Assembly: GCA_028335825.1 (NCBI GenBank)
Contig: JAIOKI010000023.1
Span: forward strand, 1-64,000
Direction: 5' to 3'
Source of the DNA: Nosema muscidifuracis
Lineage: Eukaryota; Microsporidia; Nosematidae
DNA: 64,000 nucleotides
Position 1 is the stretch's first letter; every line of letters starts with the position of its first letter. Below the pieces are notes generated by a model that was given only the letters and a program-made list of their open reading frames with translations, was not told where the DNA came from and ran no database searches. Shown here one piece after another: positions 53,401 to 63,589 of the stretch. A program made the translations under genes and the position numbers.

Positions 53401-53899
53401 GTTTTTCGTTATTTAAAGATATAATAGCATGAATTTAAATGTTTTATTTTTAAAATTATAATTGTAAAGTGCTCATGTTAGTGGATATATATTATGAAAC
53501 CTTATTGAATAAATTTACATTATAAGTAATATTGAATCTTTCAACAATAGTAATTATAGAACATTAGAAGAAATAAACATATATTAATTTAATTTGGGGA
53601 TTAAGTATAATATTTTTATTGATTGAATTAAAATAATGATTAGAGTAATTTACGAAATGTTAACTTTGAGACCAAAATAAATACTAATAAATTGGTAAAT
53701 AACCTTATCTTGTAAAATGTCGGGTTATAGGAATTACTTTAAATTCTATTTAGTTTTTTAATGAATAATCCATACTCAATAGTGACATAAATTTTTTTTT
53801 GAATAATTTTAATGACTTTGCTCTCCATATAAAATATTTAAATGTTCAGATTTTTTTAAATTATAGTCTTTAAATCTAATTTAATTTACATAAAAATAT

Positions 53900-56600
53900 A
53901 ACCAATAGGTCTATATTTATTTAACAGACTTCAATTTCTCTTAATATTTGTTCAAAAGATATTTTTTATATAAAACTACCCTTTATGACAATAAGTCACC
54001 TATTTTATTTACCATTTCTAATCAGACCTCTAATAATAGTACCTTTTCATCAGATAATTCTATTCTATAAAAATAATTACCACATACTTCTCTTAGTATA
54101 ATAGAATTTAAGAACTTATTTTTTAAATTTGGTTCATTCTTTTAGATTCTCATTTTTCGCAACTTTGATTTTCAATAAAGTTTTCTCCTTTTCTACACAT
54201 AAACCTCTTCCTATATATTCTATTATTAAATTTCTTTTCGTGTTTTTATAAGCTTCAATGATGTAGATCTTAGCTCTACGTAATAACTATTATTATAAAT
54301 CTTAAACGACTCTTCCACTTCATCTTCAAATTTGCTTTTAATATTACTTCTAAGTGAAACAAATACACGCTTAACTCTTAAATTACCTACATTGAAAAAA
54401 ATTTATATTACATATCTTTTAAATTTCTTCTCGTTATCTCTTTAAGACATTTCCTTTCTTACACATACTTCTAAATGTCTTACTCCTCATTTATCGATCA
54501 TTATGCATCTCCATGAAGTCATTGTATAATAGTCTATTGCTTCTAATATATACTTCCCCACATCTTAAATTCAATTAAGTCTAATGCCACTTTCTATACA
54601 TATTTACTTATACTAAAAAGATCATATCCTGCCAAACTTTTCTATTGTATATATTCATTGTGCACACTTCTAAATCATCTATCTATATTCTCTTGATCCC
54701 AAGCCAATAATATTTAAACTTCATGCTTCTAATGGTATTTTCTTATTGAATATTTAAGCAGTCATACTTAAATCAAATTTTTATTTTTAATTAATTTTTT
54801 ATGCTTAAGCAACTAACCATTTATCTGTTTCTAATCATTTCCTGTATATTTTTCTTCATATGTATTCTGCTCAAAGCATCCGATGCTTCCATTATTTTTG
54901 ATATTCATATATCTTAAATTGAATTAAAGAATTTTTTCTATTCACCGAGTAATTATTTTTTGTTAAAACATGGCTTTCTGCTTTTCTTAATTAAATCCTT
55001 ATATTTAGTCTCAATCTTAAATTTTTTAGTCCTCAAAAACATCGAATTCATTCATTTTTCATTAATAACATATCTATTTTCTAATTGAGTAAACTTTTTA
55101 TGATGCTCATTATATTAAATCTACTCTTCTCTTCATGCTGTTACATTAAAACTTGGCACATACCCAAATTACTAACATCCGTCTTAAATAAAAAACCCTT
55201 TTCATAGTTATCTATTTTTAGTTTAAATATTAACCAAACTTTCTTCATGTACTCAAATCTTAAATTCTTTGTCCAGTTCCAAGCCATATTTTTCCCTTTA
55301 AATTCTCTGATAAATTGATAGTAAACCTTAATGAAACTTCTAAAACAGTCACTACACACTAAAAATCTTTTTATTTCAAATATGCCATTTTGTCATGAAA
55401 ACTCTAACATCTTAATCTTCATAGATTTATCTCTTTAACATTCAATGTTCCCTCAAAAAATTTACCTCTCTTTATACATTCTATCTTTTTTTCAAATTTA
55501 ACTGCATATTATTCCATTTTTAAAGTTTCAAAGCTTGCGAAACTAATCCATTATGTCCTCTCTTCGTATTAACATGTACGAATATGTCATCAATTCAAAT
55601 TTCTATCACATTGCAATATATTCCGAAAAAATCTTATTTATAATGTTTTGTAAAATATGTAGTGAACTACTAAATCCTATCAACATAATATTCCGCTCAT
55701 ATATCTTCTCAATTTCTACACTATAAAATCTTTTTTTAAGATCAATAACTGTAGAATATTTCAATTTCTTTTTACATCTTATTACGCATCTTATATTATT
55801 TAATTCTTAAGGTTTCTTTTTCCTAAATATCATTTAGAGCAATTAAATCGCTCACTAATCTAATATATTTTTCTGATTTCTAAATAGCCTTAATCGAATT
55901 CCTACACTCTGAAGGTGAATTTTATTATCATATTACATTTTTTAAAAATATTTATAGATTATGCCGTAGCTTTTATTTGTCCTTGTGCAAATGAAAAAAT
56001 ATTTGACACCTTCTTAGTTTTTTACGTTTTTAAATTACACATATATAGCTGAAAATATAAAATTTTCAACTTCTTATCACAAATAATACTCTTAAACGTT
56101 TCTTAAATTCCTCAAATCAACTGTCTACTGCTCTTAGTTCTTCTTTAATAAAGCTTTTTTTAAATTTCTGAATAATCCCTTGTTTATTTTGCCCTACAAG
56201 TACAGCCTATTCTTTTTTCTTTATTCTGTAAAAATCTTTACTTTTCTAGTTTTATTGTATCTATAATAGCACATAGCACTCTTGATTTTTAATATTTTAC
56301 ACTCATAACATCTTGGTATTCTATTTTTATCTATTTCAGCTCGCAATAAATCTGATACATTATCTGCAATATGCACTCTCTTTTTTTCTTAGTCTACTCT
56401 TCCTGCTAAATTTGTTTATAAAGAAATTTCTGTTTTATACTCATTCTGATATTCATATCGTTATACATAAACACTTTTAGCTTCAACCCATTCAATATAT
56501 AATTTTTGCCAATAAACATTCTCTTCTCCTTTCAAACTCTTGCAATAATATTCTTGCCTACTGACTATAATCAACACTTTTAACTTATTGAATAGTATCG
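53900..56600 (-). mobile_element. old Ty3/gypsy fossil, minus strand
   Basis: Minus-strand remnants occur in Ty3/gypsy order: reverse transcriptase near 55.6 kb, RNase H near 55.3-54.85 kb (including a recognisable ASDALSR-type end), and integrase-like sequence toward 54.0 kb. Many breaks and strong A+T drift indicate great age. LTRs are not recognised. It lies tail to tail with the plus-strand fossil. Confidence 0.55.
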
Positions 56601-56636
56601 TCTCATGTATTTATTTATAATTATTAAGAATTAATA

Positions 56637-56897
56637 TATAATATTTTATATTAAATATATTAAAAAAATACTAGTAATTATCTAATAATTTTAATTTAAT
56701 TTTTTATTAATTTTTTTAATAGCTTAAAACCTGAAAAATCTCGAAAAGTTGATAATTAGGATAAGTATAAATATATAATATTTGATATTAAATATATTAA
56801 AAAATACTAGCAATTATCTAATAATTTTAATTTAATTTTTATTAATTTTTTTAATAGCTTGAAATCTGAAAAATCTCGAAAAGTTGTTAATTAGGAA
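56637..56897. repeat. ~130-bp tandem duplication
   Basis: Two copies (about 56637-56760 and 56775-56897) end in CTGAAAAATCTCGAAAAGTTG and differ at only a few positions. The rest up to A4 shows nothing. Confidence 0.85.
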
Positions 56898-57174
56898 CAT
56901 AGTATTTATAAAAATGATACTTAAATATAACAAAATAATAAATCTAAAGATAAATAATATTGTATAAATACACATTAGATGTTAATTATTACCTGAATAA
57001 ATATAATTTATCATTTTTATCAATCATTTAATTTAATTAATTACAAAATATTAGAATCTTTATAACATTTTATGATATAAAATGCATTAAAAGTACAATT
57101 TAAATATTCTGTTTTTTTCACTTTTAATTTCATTTTTTTTTAATTTATATATATACCTTAATTTTATGACCCTA

Positions 57175-58254
57175 ATGAGGATACCTAAAACCAAAAATAC
57201 TGATGAATATGTTCTTCAATTTTTGAATAAAGATAATCAAGAATCAAAAACTCCAAGAATTAATAAGGCAAAAATTCATATCGAAGAAGTCAAGTCAGAA
57301 AATGATACAACTGAATTAAATGAACCTAGTATTATAACATACAATCCTGATCATGTTAGTTCATTTGTAAAATGGAGAAATCATGAGTTAGATTCGAAGT
57401 TAAGAGTTTGTAAAACCCTTGAAAAATTTGTTGTTCGGGATCATGATAACGCGAGACATCAAATCGAGATATTACCAAAATGTATGGTACATTTAACTAA
57501 GAAAATATGCAGATTTGACCCAAAATGTGTAGAAGAAAGTTTTAATGATTTTGAGTTTGACAAAGACTGTCAGATATTTGATTTGGAAAATATTTATACA
57601 GATGATGAATATATCGAAGGATGTGATAAATACGATTACCGACCTGTTGAAGGAAATATAATAAAACATATGGTAGGCAGAAAAGTGTATGAAGTTAGAA
57701 ATGACTTTTATCAATCTTTATTTGAGGTATGTAATGATGGTACAAAAATCAATAAGCTTAAATTTAATGCGTACGATTTACGTGACGAGTGTTTTAATAA
57801 ATCAGATTGTTTGCTAGACGCATTGAATCAAGATTTAATATTTTTTTGTGAAAATGAGGATTTTTATAAGCAGGTAAACGAAATTAACAAAATATTTGAT
57901 AACCAACTAACGATAATTTTTCATGAAAATTTATCAGATAATTATACTTCTCAATTTTATGAAAGAAAAAAACGGAGTATTGAAGAAATTTCTTCTGTCA
58001 ATTATTTTTCTACTTTAGGGGCTAATAATAATTTACAATTTGAAGGTACTAGTAATTGTAGTAAGATTTGTAATTTGAATACAAATTCTGTTGTGCCTAT
58101 TAGTGTTATGGGATTAGTATTAATAAGTATGTTAGGATATTTTTCTACTCAAAATAAGAAAAATAATGTCAAGTTTGGACTTGGTCTTATAGGAGCATCT
58201 ATGGTTACGATATCTTTGATATTCTATCTATTATCGTCAGGAATATTTGATTAA
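57175..58254 (+). CDS. cysteine-rich C-terminal-hairpin family, member A4
   Basis: I start at the second ATG (57175), giving 359 aa. CCC sits 2 bases before it, and the resulting N-terminus MRIPKTKN matches B2/B3 MRIP starts. The ATG at 57166 lies upstream of the CCC box. The core keeps all ten cysteines (PKCMVHLTKKICRFDPKC, IEGCDKYD, LRDECFNKSDC), then RKKR and the double membrane segment. The N-terminus is of the B kind but the core and tail are of the A kind, so A4 is a chimera of the two groups. It is plus-strand, in the inverted half of the array. Confidence 0.87.
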   Translation: MRIPKTKNTDEYVLQFLNKDNQESKTPRINKAKIHIEEVKSENDTTELNEPSIITYNPDHVSSFVKWRNHELDSKLRVCKTLEKFVVRDHDNARHQIEILPKCMVHLTKKICRFDPKCVEESFNDFEFDKDCQIFDLENIYTDDEYIEGCDKYDYRPVEGNIIKHMVGRKVYEVRNDFYQSLFEVCNDGTKINKLKFNAYDLRDECFNKSDCLLDALNQDLIFFCENEDFYKQVNEINKIFDNQLTIIFHENLSDNYTSQFYERKKRSIEEISSVNYFSTLGANNNLQFEGTSNCSKICNLNTNSVVPISVMGLVLISMLGYFSTQNKKNNVKFGLGLIGASMVTISLIFYLLSSGIFD

Positions 58255-59607
58255 ATATTTTTCTATTTTAATATCATTTCCCGTAGGGATCAAAACTTAT
58301 ACATATATTCAAAACAAAGGTAATTCTTTAGTTGATAAATATGATATTCAGTCTTAAAAAATAAAAATTAGATAAAAGCCATAGATTTAATCTAAGAATT
58401 TATTTATTTATAAGATTTTGAGATTTTCTCATTGGACTACGAATAAGAATAACGAAAAGCTATTTAACAAAATATTCTGTCAGAGTGTAACTCTAGACAT
58501 TTCCTATAAATTGTAATGAAAGAGTGAGTCAAGAATAGGCTAGTTGGCTTGTCTTGTTAAAACACGTATTTACATTAAAATAAACAAATGCCTAAACATG
58601 TTTATTCGAAGAAGTACTCTATGAATACTAAAAACATGTTTAGAAATTTGAAATTACTTAATGACGTAAATTTATCACTATAAAGCTATAAAAAGAAGGT
58701 CCAGAAAAAGGGGATGAAAAAAGAACTGAAAAATAAAAATAATAAAAAAAATTATATTGAAACACCTGATATTAATTAATGGATATTCCCACCCCCGATA
58801 GCCCAACGGGACGGGTTGACATATTCAATTTTAAAAGAAGAAAAAATGTATCATTGCCCGCGTTACTTGACAGAAGCATATTCTTGGAAGGTTGATAGTT
58901 GTTTTATTATAACGAGAGAACTGTAATAATAGACTGAATAATTACTTAATCTTATTAATTAAGTTCACAAAACATCTAAGAGTTTATTTTTAGTTTTATA
59001 ATCGATTTTAAACTTATTTACATTGCAGAGTGATCAAGAAGATTTAGAAATCTTTATCATGAAAAGTTACAGAGACAAAATCTTTGAACACAAGAATAGA
59101 ATTCTCGAAGATCTAGACCCAATTAATATTCTTATCAATTTTATATGTTAAGTTTTTTTTTACAATAATATCTTTGTCTATGTGATATTTGAAGTAGAAG
59201 ACAGCTTTTCTAAGATGCTATTCCTTGAGATCGAAATCGATTGGTTTGAAATAAGTGATGGTTTATTGTTCATTCTGTGTACTTATAAACTCATGTGAGT
59301 TGACACTGTTAATTGTTTGTGTGCCTGCCAATAGTTATTTTGGTTCTCATATATTGCAGCAAGTTAGATTTATATAAAAATATATGAATTAATTTTACAA
59401 AAAATAAAAGAAAATTATTTTTTAACTCATTATAATAAATAGATGATTAATATAAAATAATTTAATTTATTAAATATCACTAATATTAAATATTTGATAA
59501 AATTCAGATATTTAAGAGCAATTACATTTTATCATATTAAAAATTATCTCATTTTTTATTTTAACAGTATTTACACTAAGTCTAAAAATCAATTTCAAAA
59601 TATTTAT
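58255..59607. repeat. D spacer (3' flank of A4), inverted copy
   Basis: Reverse complement of 38438-39739, collinear throughout, with the 400-bp solo LTR. It ends with TTTAT at the LTR beginning at 59608. Confidence 0.9.
58478..58878. mobile_element. solo LTR, ~400-bp family, in D spacer of A4
   Basis: TG...CA ends with 5-bp duplication TATTC (58473-58477 and 58879-58883), the complement of GAATA at the A2 copy. This is the same insertion event, inherited through the inverted duplication. Confidence 0.8.
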
Positions 59608-59718
59608 TGTTGGAATCAAGTAACTTGGTGACGTCATGACTTAATTTATCACCATTGTTACATAAAGAGTGACCCATAAAATAAAGTATGTTTTTTAGTA
59701 ATCATTCTGCATACAACA
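59608..59718 (+). mobile_element. 111-bp LTR (D-side) bounding the 192-aa-gene cassette
   Basis: TGTTG...CAACA. The left flank TTTAT (59603-59607) pairs with TTTAT at 61341-61345, beyond the other LTR. It carries the TGCAG-type variant also seen at 44301. The strand is given relative to the minus-strand full element. Confidence 0.9.
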
Positions 59719-60323
59719 TATATCAAATAAGATATGTAAAATAATAAGAATATATAACTTTATTTTATAAAGAAGTAAGAAAAATATAATTAATTACATA
59801 AAATTTCAATATCAAAATACTTTCTTTAATATTTAGTAGAAAATAATCTTCTTTATAGTAGATACTAAAGTTTAAGTATAAGATTATATTGTATAATAAA
59901 TTGTACATTTATTTGATATTAAAATAGAATACACAAACTTAGATTAAATCTATTTGATTATATTAGAGAGTGTAAATAAACTATACAATATTATTTATCA
60001 TGAGTCATGTTTTAAATAATCAAACAATTTTAATATTTTAGTATTAAATCTTCTTAAAGACTTATATAGTTAAGAAATAAGGTTATTTATTTCTACTATT
60101 AAGATCAAATTGTTAAGTTAATTGATGAAGATAATTATTAAGTTGATAATGACAAATTGTTAATTTGATAAAGATAATTATTAAGTTTATTGATGAAGAA
60201 ATTGTTAATTTGTTTGATAAAGAAATTGTTAAGTTGATTGATGGAACAGAGATCAAAATATTTATCATTTGTTTCATAATAACGACAATCTCAACTATAA
60301 AAGAAGAAAAACAAATATAAACA

Positions 60324-60902
60324 ATGAAAACTATAATGAGAATTATTTCACCCGTACTTACTTCACAGCTCAATAGTAATCACTCACATAAAGAAGATAC
60401 AGAGTATACAAGTATAATTGTGTATCAGTTGAGGATCAGAAAAAATGATGGAGAAGATAAAACTTGGCTAATTAGTATGTTTATTTTAGTAAATTTATAC
60501 TTTCTTATAGATTTATTATATTGGTTATTGAATTTGCATGAGAGAGTAGGAAAGTATCTACGTAAAGATAAAAATCACTGTCTAACGGAATTAGTAGATT
60601 ACGATGATTATATGGAAATAGAAGATCTTAGTAGTAAATATTTTGAGAAAAAAGTTAGTGTAGATTCTAAAATTGAAGATATTAGTTATTATTTAGATGA
60701 TATTTTTAGTGAAGATGAAACAAAGGTTAGAGAAAGAACTAATTTTATTACAAAGAGGGGTCTTACCTATAATAAAGATGAACCATTAAATATGTTCAGA
60801 GGAAAAAAAATTTCTTTAACTAAAAATGAACTTGAGTCAATAACTCGAAATTTTGATTTCGAAAAATTGATCAAGTTATGGAAAGAGAAAGAAAAAAATT
60901 AA
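60324..60902 (+). CDS. 192-aa membrane protein, unknown, copy 2
   Basis: Same organisation as copy 1, with the membrane segment at about 49-67 and a charged helical C-terminus. By eye about 16 residues differ, clustered after residue 45, including a local change at FDFEKLIK. Only about three differences are silent. The first 45 codons are identical. The frame is intact, so the copy may be functional. It lies within the LTR-bounded cassette. Confidence 0.6.
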   Translation: MKTIMRIISPVLTSQLNSNHSHKEDTEYTSIIVYQLRIRKNDGEDKTWLISMFILVNLYFLIDLLYWLLNLHERVGKYLRKDKNHCLTELVDYDDYMEIEDLSSKYFEKKVSVDSKIEDISYYLDDIFSEDETKVRERTNFITKRGLTYNKDEPLNMFRGKKISLTKNELESITRNFDFEKLIKLWKEKEKN

Positions 60903-60948
60903 ATGGTTCTTAATAATAATTTCTTACTTTTATTTAGGGGTTGACTTC

Positions 60949-61089
60949 TTGTTTTATTTTCAAGTAAATATCATTATCTAAAAATTTACTAATTATTGTT
61001 TTATTTTCAAGTAAATATCATTATCTAAAAATTTACTAATTATTGTTTTATTTTCAAGTAAATATCATTATCTAAAAATTTAATATATT
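60949..61089. repeat. 47-bp tandem repeat, three copies
   Basis: Same unit as at 27553, with one copy more. Starts near 60949, 60996 and 61043. Confidence 0.9.
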
Positions 61090-61229
61090 GTTTTATTTTG
61101 TGTTATTGAATTCTCATATGGGTAAATTTTTAACGAGATATAGACTTCTATAAAGAACTTAAATATAAAATATTTATAGCATCAGGAAGTAAAGTCATTT
61201 GATCACCAACCAATCTTAACTATTATTAG

Positions 61230-61340
61230 TGTTGGGATCAAGTAACTTGGTGACGTCATGACTTAATTTATCACCATTGTTACATAAAGAGTAACCCCTA
61301 AAATAAAATATTTTTTTTAGTAATTATTCTTCATACAACA
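61230..61340 (+). mobile_element. 111-bp LTR (U-side)
   Basis: TGTTG...CAACA, followed by the target duplication TTTAT and U-spacer sequence. It is about one base different from the LTR at 41820, its positional counterpart in the other half of the inverted duplication. Confidence 0.9.
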
Positions 61341-62345
61341 TTTATAATTAACAATAAAAATGTTGATGTGATAAAAATGTTGATTTGATAAAATCTTAGT
61401 TTAATGCATTTAAAAAATCTATTTTTATTTATACTTATTATTTAAGTTTTAATTTTTTTTCTCTCTTCACTCTCATAGAATTATCTTACTATTTAAATCT
61501 ATGAAATGGCATATAACTGGTTTATTTCCTCTTCAGTGATATTTATAAATATTCTTTTGATACTTTTAAACTATTTGAATGTATATCTGAATTCTGTCAG
61601 AAACGTTTAATAATTTGTATATTTTGAGTAATATTTAGTTCTATTTCTCCATTTAATTATGTACTAAATGATTGAATTTTATGTATAATAATTATTACAA
61701 ATTTATTATAGTTGTTTAATATTTAATTTTAGTTCATATTGTCAATATTATTCTTGATTACTCTGATCTTTATGTATACCTGTGTTTAGGAAGAAAGACA
61801 AGTTTATCTACATACATATTATGAAGATGATAACCAAATATTTACAAACAGTTTTTTTCATTAATCAATAAAACATAATTAATATTTTTCTAATTAGAAC
61901 TATTAACAGATTATTCTATGGTATATACATATTTTTATGATATTTTCTCCTTGAGCTTGTCTAAATCAAATATATTATTCTTCTCATATTTAACTTCAAA
62001 TTAGTAGCAAATGATTTAATTAATCATTACACATTTAATTAAATTTGATCAATTTACAAAAATATAAAATTCTAAAATATTTTTAATTTTAAACATAAAT
62101 TAAATTTACAAAATTATGAATTCTTCAATACTTGAAATTTAAAACATAAATTAAATTTGATCAATTTACAAAATATTTAATTCTATAATATTCATAATAT
62201 AGAACTTAAATCAAATTTGATCAAAATATAATAACATTTATTGTAGAATAAAATTCGATTCAACAAATATTTTTTGATTCTTTCTAATTTCAGTTTTTAA
62301 TTAAAATTAAAACATAAATAAAAAAATTCTATCCCATCATTTAAA
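61341..62345. repeat. U spacer (5' flank of A5), inverted copy
   Basis: Reverse complement of 40862-41819, with about four copies of the ~60-bp AAATTTGATCAATTTACAAA repeat at 62040-62226. Confidence 0.85.
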
Positions 62346-63467
62346 ATGAATAGTACAATACTAACTAACAAAACAGAAGATTATGTTATACCTAATGAAA
62401 ATCAAGGAATAATTGATACTGTTGAAGATGTAACGCAACATCAAAATGACGAACAATCAAAAATCTTTATAATTGATGGTACGAATCATCATACTGAAAT
62501 AGTTAAATCAGATAATAATACAGCTGAATTAATTGAACCTAGTATTATAACATACAATCCTGATCATGTTATTTCATTTGTAAAATGGAGAAATCAGAAG
62601 TTAATTTCTGATGGAAAAATTTGTAAATTTCTTGAAAGATTTGTTGTTCGGGATCATGATAACGCGAAACATCGCATCGAGATATTACCAAAATGTATGG
62701 TACATTTAACTAAGAAAATATGCAGGTTTGATCCAAAATGTGTAGAAGAAGCTTTAACCAATTTTGAGTTTGACAAAGACTGTCAGATATTTGATTTGGA
62801 AAATATTTATACAGATGATAAATATATCAAAGGGTGTGATAAATACGATTACCGACCTGTCGAAGGAAATATAATAAAACACGATGTAGGTAATCATGTT
62901 GAAGAAGTAAAAGATAATTTTTATCATTCTTTAAATGAGGTATGTAATGATAGTACAAAAATCAATGAGCTCAAATTTAATGCGATCGATTTACGTGATG
63001 AGTGTTTTAATAAATCAGATTGTTTGTCAGACGCATTGAATCAAGATTTAATATTTTTTTGTGAAAATAGGGATTTTTATAAGCAGGTAAACGAAATTAA
63101 CAAAATATTTGATAATCAACTAACGATAATTTTTCATGAAAATTTATCAGATAATTGCTCTTCTCAAGTTTATGAAAGAAGAAAACGTGGTATTGAAGAA
63201 ATTTCTTCTGTCAATTCTTTTTCTACTTTAAACGCTACTAATAATTTACAATTAGAAGGTACTAGTAATTGTAGTGAGATATGTAATTTAAATACAAATT
63301 CTGTTGTGCCTATTAGTGTTATGGGGTTAGTATTAATAAGTATGTTAGGATATTTTTCTACTAAGCATAGAAAAAATAATGTCAAGTTTGGACTTGGTCT
63401 TATAGGAGCATCTATGGTTACGATATCTTTGATATTCTATCTTTTATCATTAGGAATATTTGATTAA
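62346..63467 (+). CDS. cysteine-rich C-terminal-hairpin family, member A5
   Basis: The product is 373 aa. The N-terminus is nearly identical to A2 (MNSTILTNKTEDYVIPNENQ). The core is family-typical, with a private block HDVGNHVEEVKDNFYHSLNE between two blocks shared with other members. The cleavage-type site reads RRKR (about 278-281) instead of RKKR, so it is kept as a dibasic site. The membrane hairpin ends SLGIFD. CCC lies 12 bases before the ATG. Its 3' flank matches that of A1, which fixes A5 as the counterpart of A1 in the inverted duplicate. Confidence 0.87.
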   Translation: MNSTILTNKTEDYVIPNENQGIIDTVEDVTQHQNDEQSKIFIIDGTNHHTEIVKSDNNTAELIEPSIITYNPDHVISFVKWRNQKLISDGKICKFLERFVVRDHDNAKHRIEILPKCMVHLTKKICRFDPKCVEEALTNFEFDKDCQIFDLENIYTDDKYIKGCDKYDYRPVEGNIIKHDVGNHVEEVKDNFYHSLNEVCNDSTKINELKFNAIDLRDECFNKSDCLSDALNQDLIFFCENRDFYKQVNEINKIFDNQLTIIFHENLSDNCSSQVYERRKRGIEEISSVNSFSTLNATNNLQLEGTSNCSEICNLNTNSVVPISVMGLVLISMLGYFSTKHRKNNVKFGLGLIGASMVTISLIFYLLSLGIFD

Positions 63468-63589
63468 ATATGTTTATTTTTATACTATCTATTATGTAAT
63501 ATGTCTGATATTTAACTCCAATAATAAAAGTACATTTTTGTTCTTAAAAGTGATAGTTTTAGCTAATATATTGAATTTTATTTTTTATT

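Larger units (their letters stand above)
59719..61229 (+). repeat. 1.51-kb gene cassette between two LTRs, copy of 26318-27786
   Basis: The borders with both LTRs are exact: TATATCAAATAAG follows CAACA, and ATTATTAG precedes TGTTG. It contains the second 192-aa gene with its own flanks. Length exceeds copy 1 mainly by one more 47-bp repeat unit. It contains no gag or pol sequence. Confidence 0.9.
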
